The position numbers and the translations under genes were made by a program. Of a stretch of DNA of 64,000 bases, positions 52,797-61,607 are shown in pieces (the first letter of the stretch is position 1; every line of letters begins with the position of its first letter). The notes beneath the pieces were generated by a model. It made no database searches, was not told the DNA's origin, and saw only the letters and a list, made by a program, of their open reading frames with translations. The DNA lies in the NCBI RefSeq assembly GCF_017355835.1, contig NZ_JAFEWF010000001.1, positions 620,001 through 684,000 of the forward strand, read 5' to 3'. This stretch comes from Desertivirga brevis. GTDB lineage: Bacteria; Bacteroidota; Bacteroidia; Sphingobacteriales; Sphingobacteriaceae.

Positions 52797-53531
52797 TCAA
52801 ATGTAAAGCTCCTGACATTTCTCGCAAAAGTAGGAAGTCCTTCCCGTCTTTCCAATCTTCTCCTTCATCAAGGGAATATGATCACGGGGACAGTCTGATT
52901 TTTTATATACCTTCCAATTAGGTTCCACCTCTCCCTCTTGTTGCCACTGTAGGTAGTTGCCCGACAATCTTACGCAAGCCTCTATTATTGCGCCCAGTTT
53001 TTTCTCTGGAATCGCAGAAACAATACTTTGAGGATGAACTTGACTTGCAAACAGCGATTCGTTTTTTATCTTATTCCCTACTCCCGCAAGAATATTTTGA
53101 TCCATCAGCGCTTCACAGATCAAATCCTTTCGCTTCTTTGCAAGCTTTCTACAGGCTTCATCCTTGTCGAAAGCCTCATTCATTACATCCGCTTTCCAGT
53201 TATAAACTTCGTCCAGCGGCTTGTCAATGAAACGACAATCAGAAGAATAGAAGTTAATTTCGCCATTACCGAACTCAAAACCAATCTTTAACACCCTTTG
53301 TAGAGTAGAATTAATTGCAAACTTCCCAAAGAGCATTAAGTGGACACGGATAGTAAATTCCGGAAAACAAAAGAGGAGCTCCTTCCCATAAGTTTTAATG
53401 TCAACTAAGATACTACCAGTAATTTTCTCAAAAGGAATTCCCTTCGCTGTTCCGCTGGCAGCTACTACAGTTTGACCAACAAACTCTTCAGCCAATATTT
53501 TAAGAAAAACCATTTGAGGACCTTCAGGCAT
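52797..53531 (-). CDS. Fpg/Nei-family DNA glycosylase
   Basis: The frame opens at 53585, but the chain must start at the ATG at 53531 because residue 2 is the catalytic proline (MPEGPQMVFLK, Pro2 and Glu3), giving 244 residues. The H2TH region (MDQNILAGVGNKIKNESL) and a C-terminal zinc finger (SDCPRDHIP ... CEKC) follow. One finger ligand is His (C-x3-H), as in related Bacteroidota proteins. It removes oxidised bases and cuts the strand, in base-excision repair. Confidence 0.93.
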   Translation of the reverse strand: MPEGPQMVFLKILAEEFVGQTVVAASGTAKGIPFEKITGSILVDIKTYGKELLFCFPEFTIRVHLMLFGKFAINSTLQRVLKIGFEFGNGEINFYSSDCRFIDKPLDEVYNWKADVMNEAFDKDEACRKLAKKRKDLICEALMDQNILAGVGNKIKNESLFASQVHPQSIVSAIPEKKLGAIIEACVRLSGNYLQWQQEGEVEPNWKVYKKSDCPRDHIPLMKEKIGKTGRTSYFCEKCQELYI

Positions 53532-53682
53532 AACCAGTCTATTTTTATAATTTTGATATTGAGCTAATAACAACAAATATAGCATGCATTTGTGAAGAAA
53601 AAGATGTAAGAACAGGTCCTCTAAGGCCTTTGCGATTTAGATTGCTATTCACTACCTTGCTTAGCAACACTCAAGCCTGGGC

Positions 53683-53988
53683 ATGAAAGTTTCGTTAAAC
53701 AAAAGCATTATCACTACTCACCTTCAGTTCTACAGACTTAATCTCGTCTTCTTCTTGCTGGTTAACATTGGATGTCTTGCCCTTGTTGGATTGCCAATCA
53801 TTGCCTTAGTAGCCTTTAAGATCTTTGGAAATGCTTGTTGCTTAATTCTGTCGAAACTGTTCACTTCTAAATACTCTTACTACTTCTATAACCTGGGATT
53901 ATCGGTCAAAAGGATTTATATTACAATAACAGTAGCAGAAATAGTGGTCCTTGCAGTTTTACGATCTCTAATAAAGCTTATATTGTAG
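53683..53988 (+). CDS. small membrane protein paired with ABC ATPase
   Basis: A 101-residue integral membrane protein with two or three hydrophobic spans (LVFFLLVNIGCLALVGLPII, IYITITVAEIVVLAVLRSLI). I do not recognise a family. It overlaps the GTG start of the ABC ATPase gene by one base (TAGTG), so translation is probably coupled. It is too small to be an ordinary ABC permease on its own, though it may assemble as an oligomer. Function unknown. Confidence 0.75.
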   Translation: MKVSLNKSIITTHLQFYRLNLVFFLLVNIGCLALVGLPIIALVAFKIFGNACCLILSKLFTSKYSYYFYNLGLSVKRIYITITVAEIVVLAVLRSLIKLIL

Positions 53989-54632
53989 TGCTGGCGATTG
54001 ATAGTGTTACCCTAAGATTTGGAAATACTGATATCCTCGCTGGTTGTTATCTTTCTGCTAATAAGGGAGAGGTTGTTGGATTACTCGGTAGGAACGGTTC
54101 AGGAAAGTCTTCATTGCTGAAGATTATTTTCGGAAGCTTAAAGGCTGACTATAGTCATCTTAGAATAGATGATAAAATTATCACCTCGGCGTACCGCTCC
54201 CGGAAGGTAACCTATCTCCCTCAAGATCCCTTTCTACCTCCATTTCTTCATATAAACACTCTTTTCCAAACCGGTCTTGAAGATATTCCTGAGGAAATAG
54301 TTAAACTTCTGGAAGTACTACGGGATAAAAAGGTAGCTGAATTGTCTGGAGGAGAATTAAGGATCGTTGAGCTACTATGGATATTGCAACAACCAGCAGA
54401 ATATATCCTACTGGATGAGCCATTTTCTGGTGTCGCTCCAGTGATGGTCGAAATACTTCAGAAATTAATAAGGCATTCCGGCAAAGAAAAGTGTGTAATC
54501 CTGACAGATCATCTTTACAAGGCATTGCTTCCCATAAGCGATCGTGTTTTACTTCTTTGCAACAAATCAATATACTCAATCAAAGATGAAAGTGATCTTG
54601 CCTTTTATGGTTATATTCCCACCAATCCCTAA
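53988..54632 (+). CDS. ABC transporter ATP-binding protein
   Basis: A 214-residue ATPase. Motifs in order are Walker A GRNGSGKSS (residues 34-42), signature LSGGEL near 118, Walker B YILLDEPFSG near 138, and the H-loop LTDHL near 174. The start is a GTG at 53988, overlapping the stop of the preceding membrane gene by one base. It likely energises the neighbouring small membrane protein, but substrate and direction are unknown. Confidence 0.93.
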   Translation: MLAIDSVTLRFGNTDILAGCYLSANKGEVVGLLGRNGSGKSSLLKIIFGSLKADYSHLRIDDKIITSAYRSRKVTYLPQDPFLPPFLHINTLFQTGLEDIPEEIVKLLEVLRDKKVAELSGGELRIVELLWILQQPAEYILLDEPFSGVAPVMVEILQKLIRHSGKEKCVILTDHLYKALLPISDRVLLLCNKSIYSIKDESDLAFYGYIPTNP

Positions 54633-54643
54633 TTAATATTTGC

Positions 54644-54784
54644 CTAAACATCGAGAGCGATCCAAACTATAAAAAGCAAATAAACAATACCGAAAGCGAT
54701 GTGAACAGGCTTGTACGTTCCTCTTTTCTTAAACCAATTTCCACCAGAGAAAATCCCGAAGACTACATCTAGAAAAGCTTCCAT
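54644..54784 (-). CDS. 46-residue membrane peptide
   Basis: A small frame below usual length limits, ATG at 54782-54784 and stop at 54644-54646. The product has one hydrophobic segment (IAFGIVYLLFIVWIALDV) near the C-terminus, preceded by MEAFLDVVFGIFSGGNWFKK. It lies between the convergent ABC and CHAD genes, running alongside CHAD, so it could be transcribed with it. Composition supports a real peptide; no homologue is claimed. Confidence 0.5.
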   Translation of the reverse strand: MEAFLDVVFGIFSGGNWFKKRGTYKPVHIAFGIVYLLFIVWIALDV

Positions 54785-54842
54785 TCCTTATTATTTTAAC
54801 CTGAAATTAATAAAAATTATTCCTCCCAAGGAAAGAGAATGT

Positions 54843-55667
54843 CTAGACCAATTCAGTATGTGGCATTAAAGACTTCTGCTCCTCAGGATGTTCAGTAACA
54901 GGCGAGGTTACTTTTTGCCAGAAATCAGTTGAAATGGAGGTAACCGCCCTTTCTTCTTTCCTGATACGGTCATTTAAACGAGTTAAGGCCCGGGGACTTT
55001 TTCCAATCCTGTTTTCAATAAGCCCTGCTACCAAAACACTGTCATGCCAGCTTCCAATAGTTTCCTGAACACCACTCAGGTAAGGAATATTAAGCGAAAT
55101 TCGGTCGCCCAGGCTTTTCTTCATGAACTTGTAGTTATATAAGATGTTCTTGATCATCTTTCGACAATCGTGCATACTTTCGTCGAACTCCCTCTTTGCA
55201 AATGCAAGAACAACTTGATCGAGCTCTGTATTGAAAAAATCAGTGATAGCTGCATCATTTGTCTTTTTAAGCTTCTTTACAAGCTTTCCAATAGCCTTAT
55301 TAAGCATTTGGAGATATTTCTTACCGTGTTTAAGGAAAAGAGACAATTCCTCCTCCATCATGCGCTTCTGTTGCTCAAAAAACTCCTGGTCCTTTATTTT
55401 AAATTCGGATGCGAGTTTCAAATGCAAGTAGGGATCCCTTATTCTGCCTGCATGCCTAAAGATCTGCTTTATCGGCTTGAAATAGTTAAATAGCGACTTG
55501 TTTTTCTCGTTACTACTTAGCAGTACCAGAAGTGACTTCATCTTTTTCACCTGCACCCGGAACGCATGAAGTTGTACCTGATCTGCAATTAACAAAAATG
55601 AGTTCAAGGCTTTGGACATCTCTTCTCCAATCTTCTTTAAACGTGATTTAGCTTTCTCTTTTTTCAT
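54843..55667 (-). CDS. CHAD domain protein
   Basis: A 274-residue soluble protein of the CHAD family (conserved histidine alpha-helical domain). It is nearly all helical and Lys/Leu-rich, with HAFRVQVKKMKSLLVLL and CRKMIKNILYNYKFMKKS. CHAD domains bind polyphosphate or are found with CYTH phosphatases; no CYTH gene is adjacent. Monocistronic and convergent with the ABC genes. Confidence 0.85.
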   Translation of the reverse strand: MKKEKAKSRLKKIGEEMSKALNSFLLIADQVQLHAFRVQVKKMKSLLVLLSSNEKNKSLFNYFKPIKQIFRHAGRIRDPYLHLKLASEFKIKDQEFFEQQKRMMEEELSLFLKHGKKYLQMLNKAIGKLVKKLKKTNDAAITDFFNTELDQVVLAFAKREFDESMHDCRKMIKNILYNYKFMKKSLGDRISLNIPYLSGVQETIGSWHDSVLVAGLIENRIGKSPRALTRLNDRIRKEERAVTSISTDFWQKVTSPVTEHPEEQKSLMPHTELV

Positions 55668-55780
55668 TTTCTAGATCTATACGCTTTTTTAACAACTAAT
55701 AGATTTAACCGGAAACAGTCTTTACTTGTTTATAATTCTTTTTATGATGTAAATTTCACATTACGGAAATGTTAGGCTCT

Positions 55781-55788
55781 TAGGTTTG
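55781..55788 (+). promoter_or_regulatory. exact -7 element of the phoD gene
   Basis: TAGGTTTG matches TAnnTTTG exactly, ending 11 nt before the ATG at 55800. The -33 element would be near 55757, where only TTTC occurs. Confidence 0.4.
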
Positions 55789-55799
55789 GGAAAAAGTCT

Positions 55800-57536
55800 A
55801 TGAGCAACGAAAAAATACTTAAAAAACTAAGTCGGAGAACTTTTATCCGAAATACTGTTATTGCCACAGCTGGCACTATCCTTATACCCTCAGCATTAAC
55901 AAGTTGTAAGAAAGATAATGATGACGATGATATTAATTATAACGGACAGGGGTTTTATGAGGGAGTTGCAAGTTTTGACCCTAGTACAGACAAAGTAATA
56001 TTATGGACGCGCTATACTCCTGCAATGGAAGAGAGCACTCAACCTGAAATTTTACTTGACGTAGCTAAAGATGCCAACTTCAGCAATGTAGTTGTTAGTC
56101 GCAAGGTAAAGGTTGATACTGGAAGTGATTACACTATCCACGTTGACGTCAGCGGTTTAAGTTCAAATACAAAATACTACTACCGCTTCAGAAGCGAAAC
56201 TACAGGAGCGGTTTCTGTCACTGGAGAAACAAAAACACTTCCTGCAGCCGGACAAGCGAGTGAGGTTAAGTTAGCGGTTGTATCATGTGCAAACTTCCAG
56301 GCAGGTCTTTTCAATGTTTATGGTGCTGTAGCAAATTCAGACGCGGACGTAGTGGTACATCTTGGCGACTATATTTATGAATATGGAGCAGGCGGCTACG
56401 GTACAAATGGTAATACGGCTGGTTTGAACAGAACGCATAAACCTGCTGGTGAAATCATTACCTTGGAAAACTACCGAGAAAGGTACCGCCAGTACCGCAG
56501 CGATGAACAGCTTCAAAAAGCACATCAGATGAAACCATTCATCTGCGTCTGGGACGACCACGAGGTAACGAACAACACCTGGAAAGATGGCGCGGAAAAT
56601 CATCAGCCTAACGAAGGTAGTTTTGAAACCAGGAAACTAAGTGCCATACAGGTTTGGCATGAGTACCTTCCGGCAAGAGTTACCGATAACGCCAAGATCT
56701 ACCGTAACTTCGAGATTGCCGGTCTTGTAAATCTTATGATGCTTGATACTCGTATTGTTGGACGGGATAAACAGCTGAGTTATGGCGATTATTTCACTCA
56801 AACCGGCTTAAACACTAATGCATTTCTAACAGCTTGGACAAACCCACAACGTACTATTCTGGGACAAGAGCAGCGGAACTGGTTAACGGGCAAAATAAGC
56901 AGTAGCAACCTCAAGTGGCAGGTATTGGGGAATCAGGTCTTGATGGGCAAAATGTTTATGCCTGCTGAATTATTATTGATCACTGCCCAAATTGCTGCCG
57001 GAAGTCCAGACCCTACCCTTCTAACTCAATACAATACTTCTGTTAGTCAACTTGTTGCCATAAAGACCCGTATGCAGCAGAATGACCCTACCTTAACTGC
57101 AGCAGAAAAAGCAAGGATTCAAACTGTTCTTCCCTATAATCTCGATTCGTGGGACGGATATCCTGTAGAGCGGGAAATGATTTTCGCTGCAGCTAACGGA
57201 AAAAAACTGGTATCCCTGGCAGGAGATACACACAATGCATGGTACTCGGATTTAAAGAATAATAACGGAAGCAAGGTAGGCACCGAGTTTGCAACCGCCT
57301 CGGTTTCATCACCGGGATTTGAAGGTATTTTTGGATCTAACCCTGCTACAGTAACAGCGTTTGAACAAGCAAATCAACTATTAATAGAAGACTTGAATTA
57401 CCTTAACGCTTCCCAGAGAGGATACCTGTTAGTATCCTTCACAAATACTGATGCCAAAGCAGAATTTCGATTTGTAAGTACCATAACCACCCAAAACACC
57501 AATACAACAACCGGAAAAACGGTAACAGAAAGCTAG
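55800..57536 (+). CDS. phoD: alkaline phosphatase D (PhoD-like)
   Basis: A 578-residue enzyme with a twin-arginine signal (LSRRTFIRNTV) followed by a lipobox-like LTSC, so it is exported folded and probably lipid-anchored. The PhoD metallophosphatase landmarks are VVHLGDYIYEYG, VWDDHEVTNNTW and SLAGDTHNAWYSDL, which place Ca/Fe ligands. It hydrolyses phosphodiesters or monoesters in the periplasm. A strong terminator follows at 57555. Monocistronic, with an exact -7 element upstream. Confidence 0.93.
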   Translation: MSNEKILKKLSRRTFIRNTVIATAGTILIPSALTSCKKDNDDDDINYNGQGFYEGVASFDPSTDKVILWTRYTPAMEESTQPEILLDVAKDANFSNVVVSRKVKVDTGSDYTIHVDVSGLSSNTKYYYRFRSETTGAVSVTGETKTLPAAGQASEVKLAVVSCANFQAGLFNVYGAVANSDADVVVHLGDYIYEYGAGGYGTNGNTAGLNRTHKPAGEIITLENYRERYRQYRSDEQLQKAHQMKPFICVWDDHEVTNNTWKDGAENHQPNEGSFETRKLSAIQVWHEYLPARVTDNAKIYRNFEIAGLVNLMMLDTRIVGRDKQLSYGDYFTQTGLNTNAFLTAWTNPQRTILGQEQRNWLTGKISSSNLKWQVLGNQVLMGKMFMPAELLLITAQIAAGSPDPTLLTQYNTSVSQLVAIKTRMQQNDPTLTAAEKARIQTVLPYNLDSWDGYPVEREMIFAAANGKKLVSLAGDTHNAWYSDLKNNNGSKVGTEFATASVSSPGFEGIFGSNPATVTAFEQANQLLIEDLNYLNASQRGYLLVSFTNTDAKAEFRFVSTITTQNTNTTTGKTVTES

Positions 57537-57554
57537 TGAGAGGCTTTAATGTTC

Positions 57555-57584
57555 TTATCCGTAGAGTTTATTCTCTACGGATAA
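57555..57584 (+). terminator. intrinsic terminator of the phoD gene
   Basis: A 12-bp perfect stem TTATCCGTAGAG / CTCTACGGATAA, six-base loop, followed by TTTACTT; 18 nt after the stop codon. Confidence 0.9.
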
Positions 57585-57690
57585 TTTACTTAAAATAAGC
57601 TCAATTCGTTGGAAGCAAACATTTTTAGTGCTGCAAGTATAGGATAATTCAAAAAAATAGAAAATCTTATAACTTAACCATAGGGTTGTC

Positions 57691-58275
57691 CTACTTATCC
57701 CCGCCAATACCGAAGTTCTTCAATAACTCGTCCACTTTAGGAAGCTCTTTCAAATTCGCTTTTAACTTCTCTTCAAGAGCACTAAATGTCTCGTTTCCTT
57801 TTAACACTTTTACAGTATACTCAAATGGATAGAGAGAAAGTACAACACCGTCTTTATCGTACTTCAAAGTCATTCCCCTAAGTGGGTGGTCTGGCTTTTG
57901 ATCTTTGTATAATTTGAAGCCATATTTTGTTATAAGATAATCACTAAAAGCAAAGGCTAGAAACATCGTCGCTTCTCCTTCACTTAGCTCAAAAGCCTGG
58001 CAGTACAACACAAAGCCAAAACCTGATTGATCAACCTGGTCGAGATTAGCAGGATGATTAACCGGCCCTTCTATAATTCTTTCTATTTGATTATCAATAA
58101 AATATCCCTCAATCATTTTCAAACAACCATCCAGCATGTCCTTCTCAAGAGAGAATTCATTGTAGCGCTCGTTGAAGTGCTCTGTAGAATAAACACCACT
58201 AAAGTTTGCCCTACCCTGGTTAGCTCCATTACTGCTTCCAGTTTTCTTACCGAAAAGCTTCTTAAAAAAATTCAT
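57691..58275 (-). CDS. hypothetical protein (194 aa)
   Basis: A 194-residue soluble protein with a basic N-terminus (MNFFKKLFGKK) like a membrane-associating amphipathic helix, then an alpha/beta domain (FGFVLYCQAFELSEGEATMF, LAFAFSDYLITKYGFKLYKD, MTLKYDKDGVVLSLYPFEYT). No family recognised. It is 47 nt downstream of the lipoprotein gene at 58323 on the same strand, so the two may form an operon. Confidence 0.75.
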   Translation of the reverse strand: MNFFKKLFGKKTGSSNGANQGRANFSGVYSTEHFNERYNEFSLEKDMLDGCLKMIEGYFIDNQIERIIEGPVNHPANLDQVDQSGFGFVLYCQAFELSEGEATMFLAFAFSDYLITKYGFKLYKDQKPDHPLRGMTLKYDKDGVVLSLYPFEYTVKVLKGNETFSALEEKLKANLKELPKVDELLKNFGIGGDK

Positions 58276-58322
58276 GCCTGATGTTGTTATAAAAAATGAA
58301 CCGAAAACCTGAAAAGGTATAT

Positions 58323-58907
58323 TTACCTCGAAGCCATGTTTTTACCTGTGGTATATTTATCCGTTAAATGTTTGAGACACTCTTTACGATATTCTGCCAC
58401 TTTTGACTGATAGTCCTTTTGATTACCATCGTTCAATCCGCTCGGAAATTCCAATTTTAGTCTGGATACAAGGCATTCAACATATTCTTTTCTCATATTC
58501 TTGGGAAGCATCTTTGTTTCATCAAGAGAGTACAATTGAAGTGAAAGTGTTTTTTCAAGGTCCTCTGTCCAAATGTTCATGCTCCGACTTAAGACCTCCC
58601 CGCAGTCTACTCCTATTTTCATAATAGCAACTTTTACGCTATCACTCATTTCAGATTCCAAAGCAGCAATACCGCCCGGAAACATCACTTTTACCTTCTC
58701 CAGTAAACAATCAGCATATTCATTTTTAGCTTTTTCGTTCTCTGTAAGACGAGATGCCTGGCTATAGAACACCTCTCTCATCTGATTCTCCAATTGAGGG
58801 TTCCATCCATGCCTCGCGGCCTCTCTTTTCTGACACTTATTGCAGGTGATGATAATGGATATGAGGCTTAATACAGCGAGAAAAAACTGACGATAAACTG
58901 GATGCAT
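58323..58907 (-). CDS. lipoprotein with duplicated Cys-containing repeat
   Basis: A 194-residue lipoprotein with a signal peptide (YRQFFLAVLSLISIIITC). Two copies of a helical repeat can be recognised: YADCLLEKVKVMFPGGIAAL ... DCGEVL, and YVECLVSRLKLEFPSGLNDG ... KECLKHL. Each has a first Cys, a (F/M)P(G/S)G turn and a second Cys, which suggests two disulfide-linked units. No family recognised. It is probably co-transcribed with the gene at 57691. Confidence 0.75.
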   Translation of the reverse strand: MHPVYRQFFLAVLSLISIIITCNKCQKREAARHGWNPQLENQMREVFYSQASRLTENEKAKNEYADCLLEKVKVMFPGGIAALESEMSDSVKVAIMKIGVDCGEVLSRSMNIWTEDLEKTLSLQLYSLDETKMLPKNMRKEYVECLVSRLKLEFPSGLNDGNQKDYQSKVAEYRKECLKHLTDKYTTGKNMASR

Positions 58908-59001
58908 TGTGATTCAGATTTATTTGTATTTACTAGTACAGCTTTATACTTCCTGAAAACTAAATAGTTACAAATAGACCATCTATTTTAATACATCCTA
59001 T

Positions 59002-59400
59002 CTATCGCTTGCGTCGGATCAAAAAGCCATTCTCAATTTTTTCGAATCTTACCTTCGGGTAATATTCCATGGCTCCGGGGGCTGAAAGTAGAATAAGCGC
59101 CGTTTCCTCCCCTATTTCCTCCTTTGTCAATTCAATAAGCTTTCTTCCTAATCCGCTCTTTTGATATTCTTTTCTTATTGCCAGATCAGATAAATAACAG
59201 CAGTAGCAATAGTCGGTCAGAGAACGGGCAACTCCAACTAACTTGCCGTCATCCCATGCAGTTAGAACAAGGTTCGAGTTTACATACATCTTCTCAATTC
59301 TTTCCCTGTCCCAAGTCGGCCTGCTTATGCCGGAACTATTATAAACATCGATAACGCTATCAATATCCGGACTTATGTCACTTCTATAAATTATTCTCAT
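59002..59400 (-). CDS. GNAT family N-acetyltransferase (132 aa)
   Basis: A 132-residue compact GNAT enzyme: RIIYRSDISPDIDSVIDVYN, then YLSDLAIRKEYQKSGLGRKL as the acetyl-CoA-binding loop (R/Q-x-x-G-x-G), and ALILLSAPGAMEYYPKVRFE at the end. It is the size of small aminoglycoside or peptide acetyltransferases, but the substrate is unknown. Divergent from the GH43 gene, sharing the upstream region. Confidence 0.9.
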   Translation of the reverse strand: MRIIYRSDISPDIDSVIDVYNSSGISRPTWDRERIEKMYVNSNLVLTAWDDGKLVGVARSLTDYCYCCYLSDLAIRKEYQKSGLGRKLIELTKEEIGEETALILLSAPGAMEYYPKVRFEKIENGFLIRRKR

Positions 59401-59468
59401 AATATTTCAATCCCTCGAAATTTTATCCTTTCATAGGCTCATAATTTAACAAAACTTATTAATTGTTT

Positions 59469-59476
59469 TAGATTTG
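59469..59476 (+). promoter_or_regulatory. candidate -7/-33 of the GH43 gene
   Basis: TAGATTTG matches TAnnTTTG. TTTA at 59445-59448 lies 20 nt upstream, the right -33 distance. The ATG follows 32 nt later. Confidence 0.45.
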
Positions 59477-59508
59477 GGCTCGTAAAACCATTTGAACCTA
59501 TATTATTT

Positions 59509-60645
59509 ATGAAAAAAATATTCCTGCTCTTAATGCTAACCAAAGTATTCATCAATACTACAATAGCTCAGGTAAATTCAACTAATCAGCAAACTGTCTA
59601 TTCTAATCCGCTCAATGTTAAGTTTGGCGACCCATATGTTTTATATACAAAAGGCACTTATTACATGTATGGTACGGGAGGAGCAGACAAAGGCTTCGCA
59701 GCCTATTCTTCAAAAGATCTGGTGAATTGGAAGCCGGAAGGACAAGTATATTTTCATAATAATAAAAATGGATGGAGTGACCCAAATGCGGCGTGGGACG
59801 GCGCATACTGGGCTCCAGAAGTTTACGAAGTAAAAGGCAAATTTTACCTTTTTTATAGTGCTCAATGGAAAGTAAACCCCAAAAATGAGGAAGAGAACTT
59901 CAAGATCGGGGTTGCTGTTTCTGAAAAACCTACAGGTCCCTTTGTCGACCTGGCTCCCAAACCTCTTTTCGATCCAGGCTACCCTGTTATAGATGCTAAC
60001 GTATTTTTTGATACCAATGGAAAGTGCTATTTATATTATTCCAGGTGTGCCTATAAGCACCCTGTTGAAAGCGAAATAGCAAACTTCTCCCGTAAAAATG
60101 GAAAATATAAAGAAATCGAAGAAAGTTGGGTTTACGGTGTTGAGCTAGAACCAGATTTCTCAGGCATTATAGGAAAACCCGTATTGTTGCTTCGCCCTCC
60201 GGTTAAGTTGAATGATAAGCAAGCAGAATGGGAAAGCTTGTCGGTAACCAGCGGCGAAGTTAACCGCCGTTGGACTGAAGGTTCTGTAACCTTTAAAAAA
60301 GACAATATCTATTACATTATGTATTCTGCCAACCATTTTGGCGGAGGGCACTATGCAGTTGGTTACGGAACATCTTCAAGTCCACTAGGGCCATTTAAGA
60401 AAGCAGCGAATAACCCTGTCCTACAAAAAAACACCCATAAAGGAGGTGCTGTTTCCGGAACAGGTCATAACAGTATTACCTACTCACCTGACGGTAAGGA
60501 AATGTTTTGCGTATACCATGGAAGAACAACAAAAACAGGTGAAGAACGAGTAGTTTTTATCGACAGGATGGAAGTTGAAAACGGTAAGATTACGGTTCAC
60601 GGTCCAACTACCGAGCCACAAAAAATGCCTTCAGGAGTACATTAA
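59509..60645 (+). CDS. GH43-family glycoside hydrolase
   Basis: A 378-residue exported enzyme (signal peptide to residue 20, TTIAQ). Three acidic active-site positions of the five-bladed GH43 propeller are visible: Asp41 in KFGDPYVLY, Asp162 in VIDANVFFD and Glu257 in RWTEGSVTF. APEVYEVKGKFYLFYS and YSANHFGGGHYAVGY also fit. Likely an arabinanase or xylosidase/arabinofuranosidase; the substrate is not certain. It complements the pectin enzymes in this window but is not in a PUL. A -7 element (TAGATTTG) precedes it. Confidence 0.92.
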   Translation: MKKIFLLLMLTKVFINTTIAQVNSTNQQTVYSNPLNVKFGDPYVLYTKGTYYMYGTGGADKGFAAYSSKDLVNWKPEGQVYFHNNKNGWSDPNAAWDGAYWAPEVYEVKGKFYLFYSAQWKVNPKNEEENFKIGVAVSEKPTGPFVDLAPKPLFDPGYPVIDANVFFDTNGKCYLYYSRCAYKHPVESEIANFSRKNGKYKEIEESWVYGVELEPDFSGIIGKPVLLLRPPVKLNDKQAEWESLSVTSGEVNRRWTEGSVTFKKDNIYYIMYSANHFGGGHYAVGYGTSSSPLGPFKKAANNPVLQKNTHKGGAVSGTGHNSITYSPDGKEMFCVYHGRTTKTGEERVVFIDRMEVENGKITVHGPTTEPQKMPSGVH

Positions 60646-60650
60646 ATACA

Positions 60651-60689
60651 TAACAATCCATGACTGGCGGCAACAGTTATGGATTGTTA
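60651..60689 (+). terminator. intrinsic terminator of the GH43 gene
   Basis: TAACAATCCAT / ATGGATTGTTA stem with an inner CTG/CAG pair (60651-60689), overlapping the last codons of the convergent dioxygenase gene; followed by ATTTCG. Confidence 0.75.
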
Positions 60690-61414
60690 ATTTCGTTTTC
60701 AAAATCTCTTTCTGCCCACAGAAGTTTGTCAGGCAATTCAATATTTGAAAGCTCGATATGAATCACTCTCCTTTTTCTGTTATTCGTAGTTCGATTAGAA
60801 GCATGTAGCAAAAGTGGTTTCATGATCATAACCCCTCCTTTTTTCACGGCACAGATCTTTTCTCTCTCTACAGACCAGTCGATCGTCTCCGGCCTGAAAA
60901 TTCCTTTTGAATGTGAACCTGGTACTACTTTAAGAGCCCCATTATTTTCATCTGTATCGTCTAGATGAATTCGCACAGTAAATATCGAGTTTAATACTTC
61001 CACTGGCGGTTGAACTGCAAACTGTTGGTGCTTAACCGTCCAGGGTCCAAACCCCTCCATTTCCACTCTTTTGTCAACCGAAATTGTCAAGTCCTGATGA
61101 TAGGCAACAAACCAATTAGACTGTTCGGGCTTGTCGAAATAGATGGACTTTACCACGAAGAAGCCATTTCCAAATAAAGCCTGGATCATACTCCTCAACT
61201 TGTAATTAAAAATAAGGTCTTTTAAACCAGGACACTCTTTAAGAAACTGCCTGATTGCAAACAGGTCAGATGTTTTACGAAATGTGGGTCTGGAGGTGTC
61301 AACCCGGTCTATTGCCTCCAATATTCCTTCCACATCGGCAGGAGAATAAATGTTATCAAGTAGGGTAAATCCTTCCTCTTGCAGTTGTTTGAGGGATAAT
61401 TGGAAATCTTTCAT
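60677..61414 (-). CDS. phytanoyl-CoA dioxygenase-family protein
   Basis: A 245-residue Fe(II)/2-oxoglutarate oxygenase. The metal-binding facial triad is visible as H106-x-D108 (AYHQDLT) and H204 (LLLHASNRT); Arg near 215 (KRRVIHIE) would bind 2-oxoglutarate. ALKVVPGSHSKGIF is also typical. It hydroxylates a small molecule or a modified amino acid; the substrate is unknown. Convergent with the GH43 gene, whose terminator overlaps its stop codon. Confidence 0.9.
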   Translation of the reverse strand: MKDFQLSLKQLQEEGFTLLDNIYSPADVEGILEAIDRVDTSRPTFRKTSDLFAIRQFLKECPGLKDLIFNYKLRSMIQALFGNGFFVVKSIYFDKPEQSNWFVAYHQDLTISVDKRVEMEGFGPWTVKHQQFAVQPPVEVLNSIFTVRIHLDDTDENNGALKVVPGSHSKGIFRPETIDWSVEREKICAVKKGGVMIMKPLLLHASNRTTNNRKRRVIHIELSNIELPDKLLWAERDFENEINNP

Positions 61415-61607
61415 TCTAACTCACAATACTGTGCCGACTGCCCAGTATTTACTGCTCATAGATACGAAATTATTACCCTAATTATCACATCAACCGGGAA
61501 AAATGTGTTACACCAAATCAATAATTACTTTTATAAATTACAATACAGGAACACAAGTTCGTACGATAGTTGCTGATAACATTAAATTGAAATCTTAAAG
61601 CAATAGC

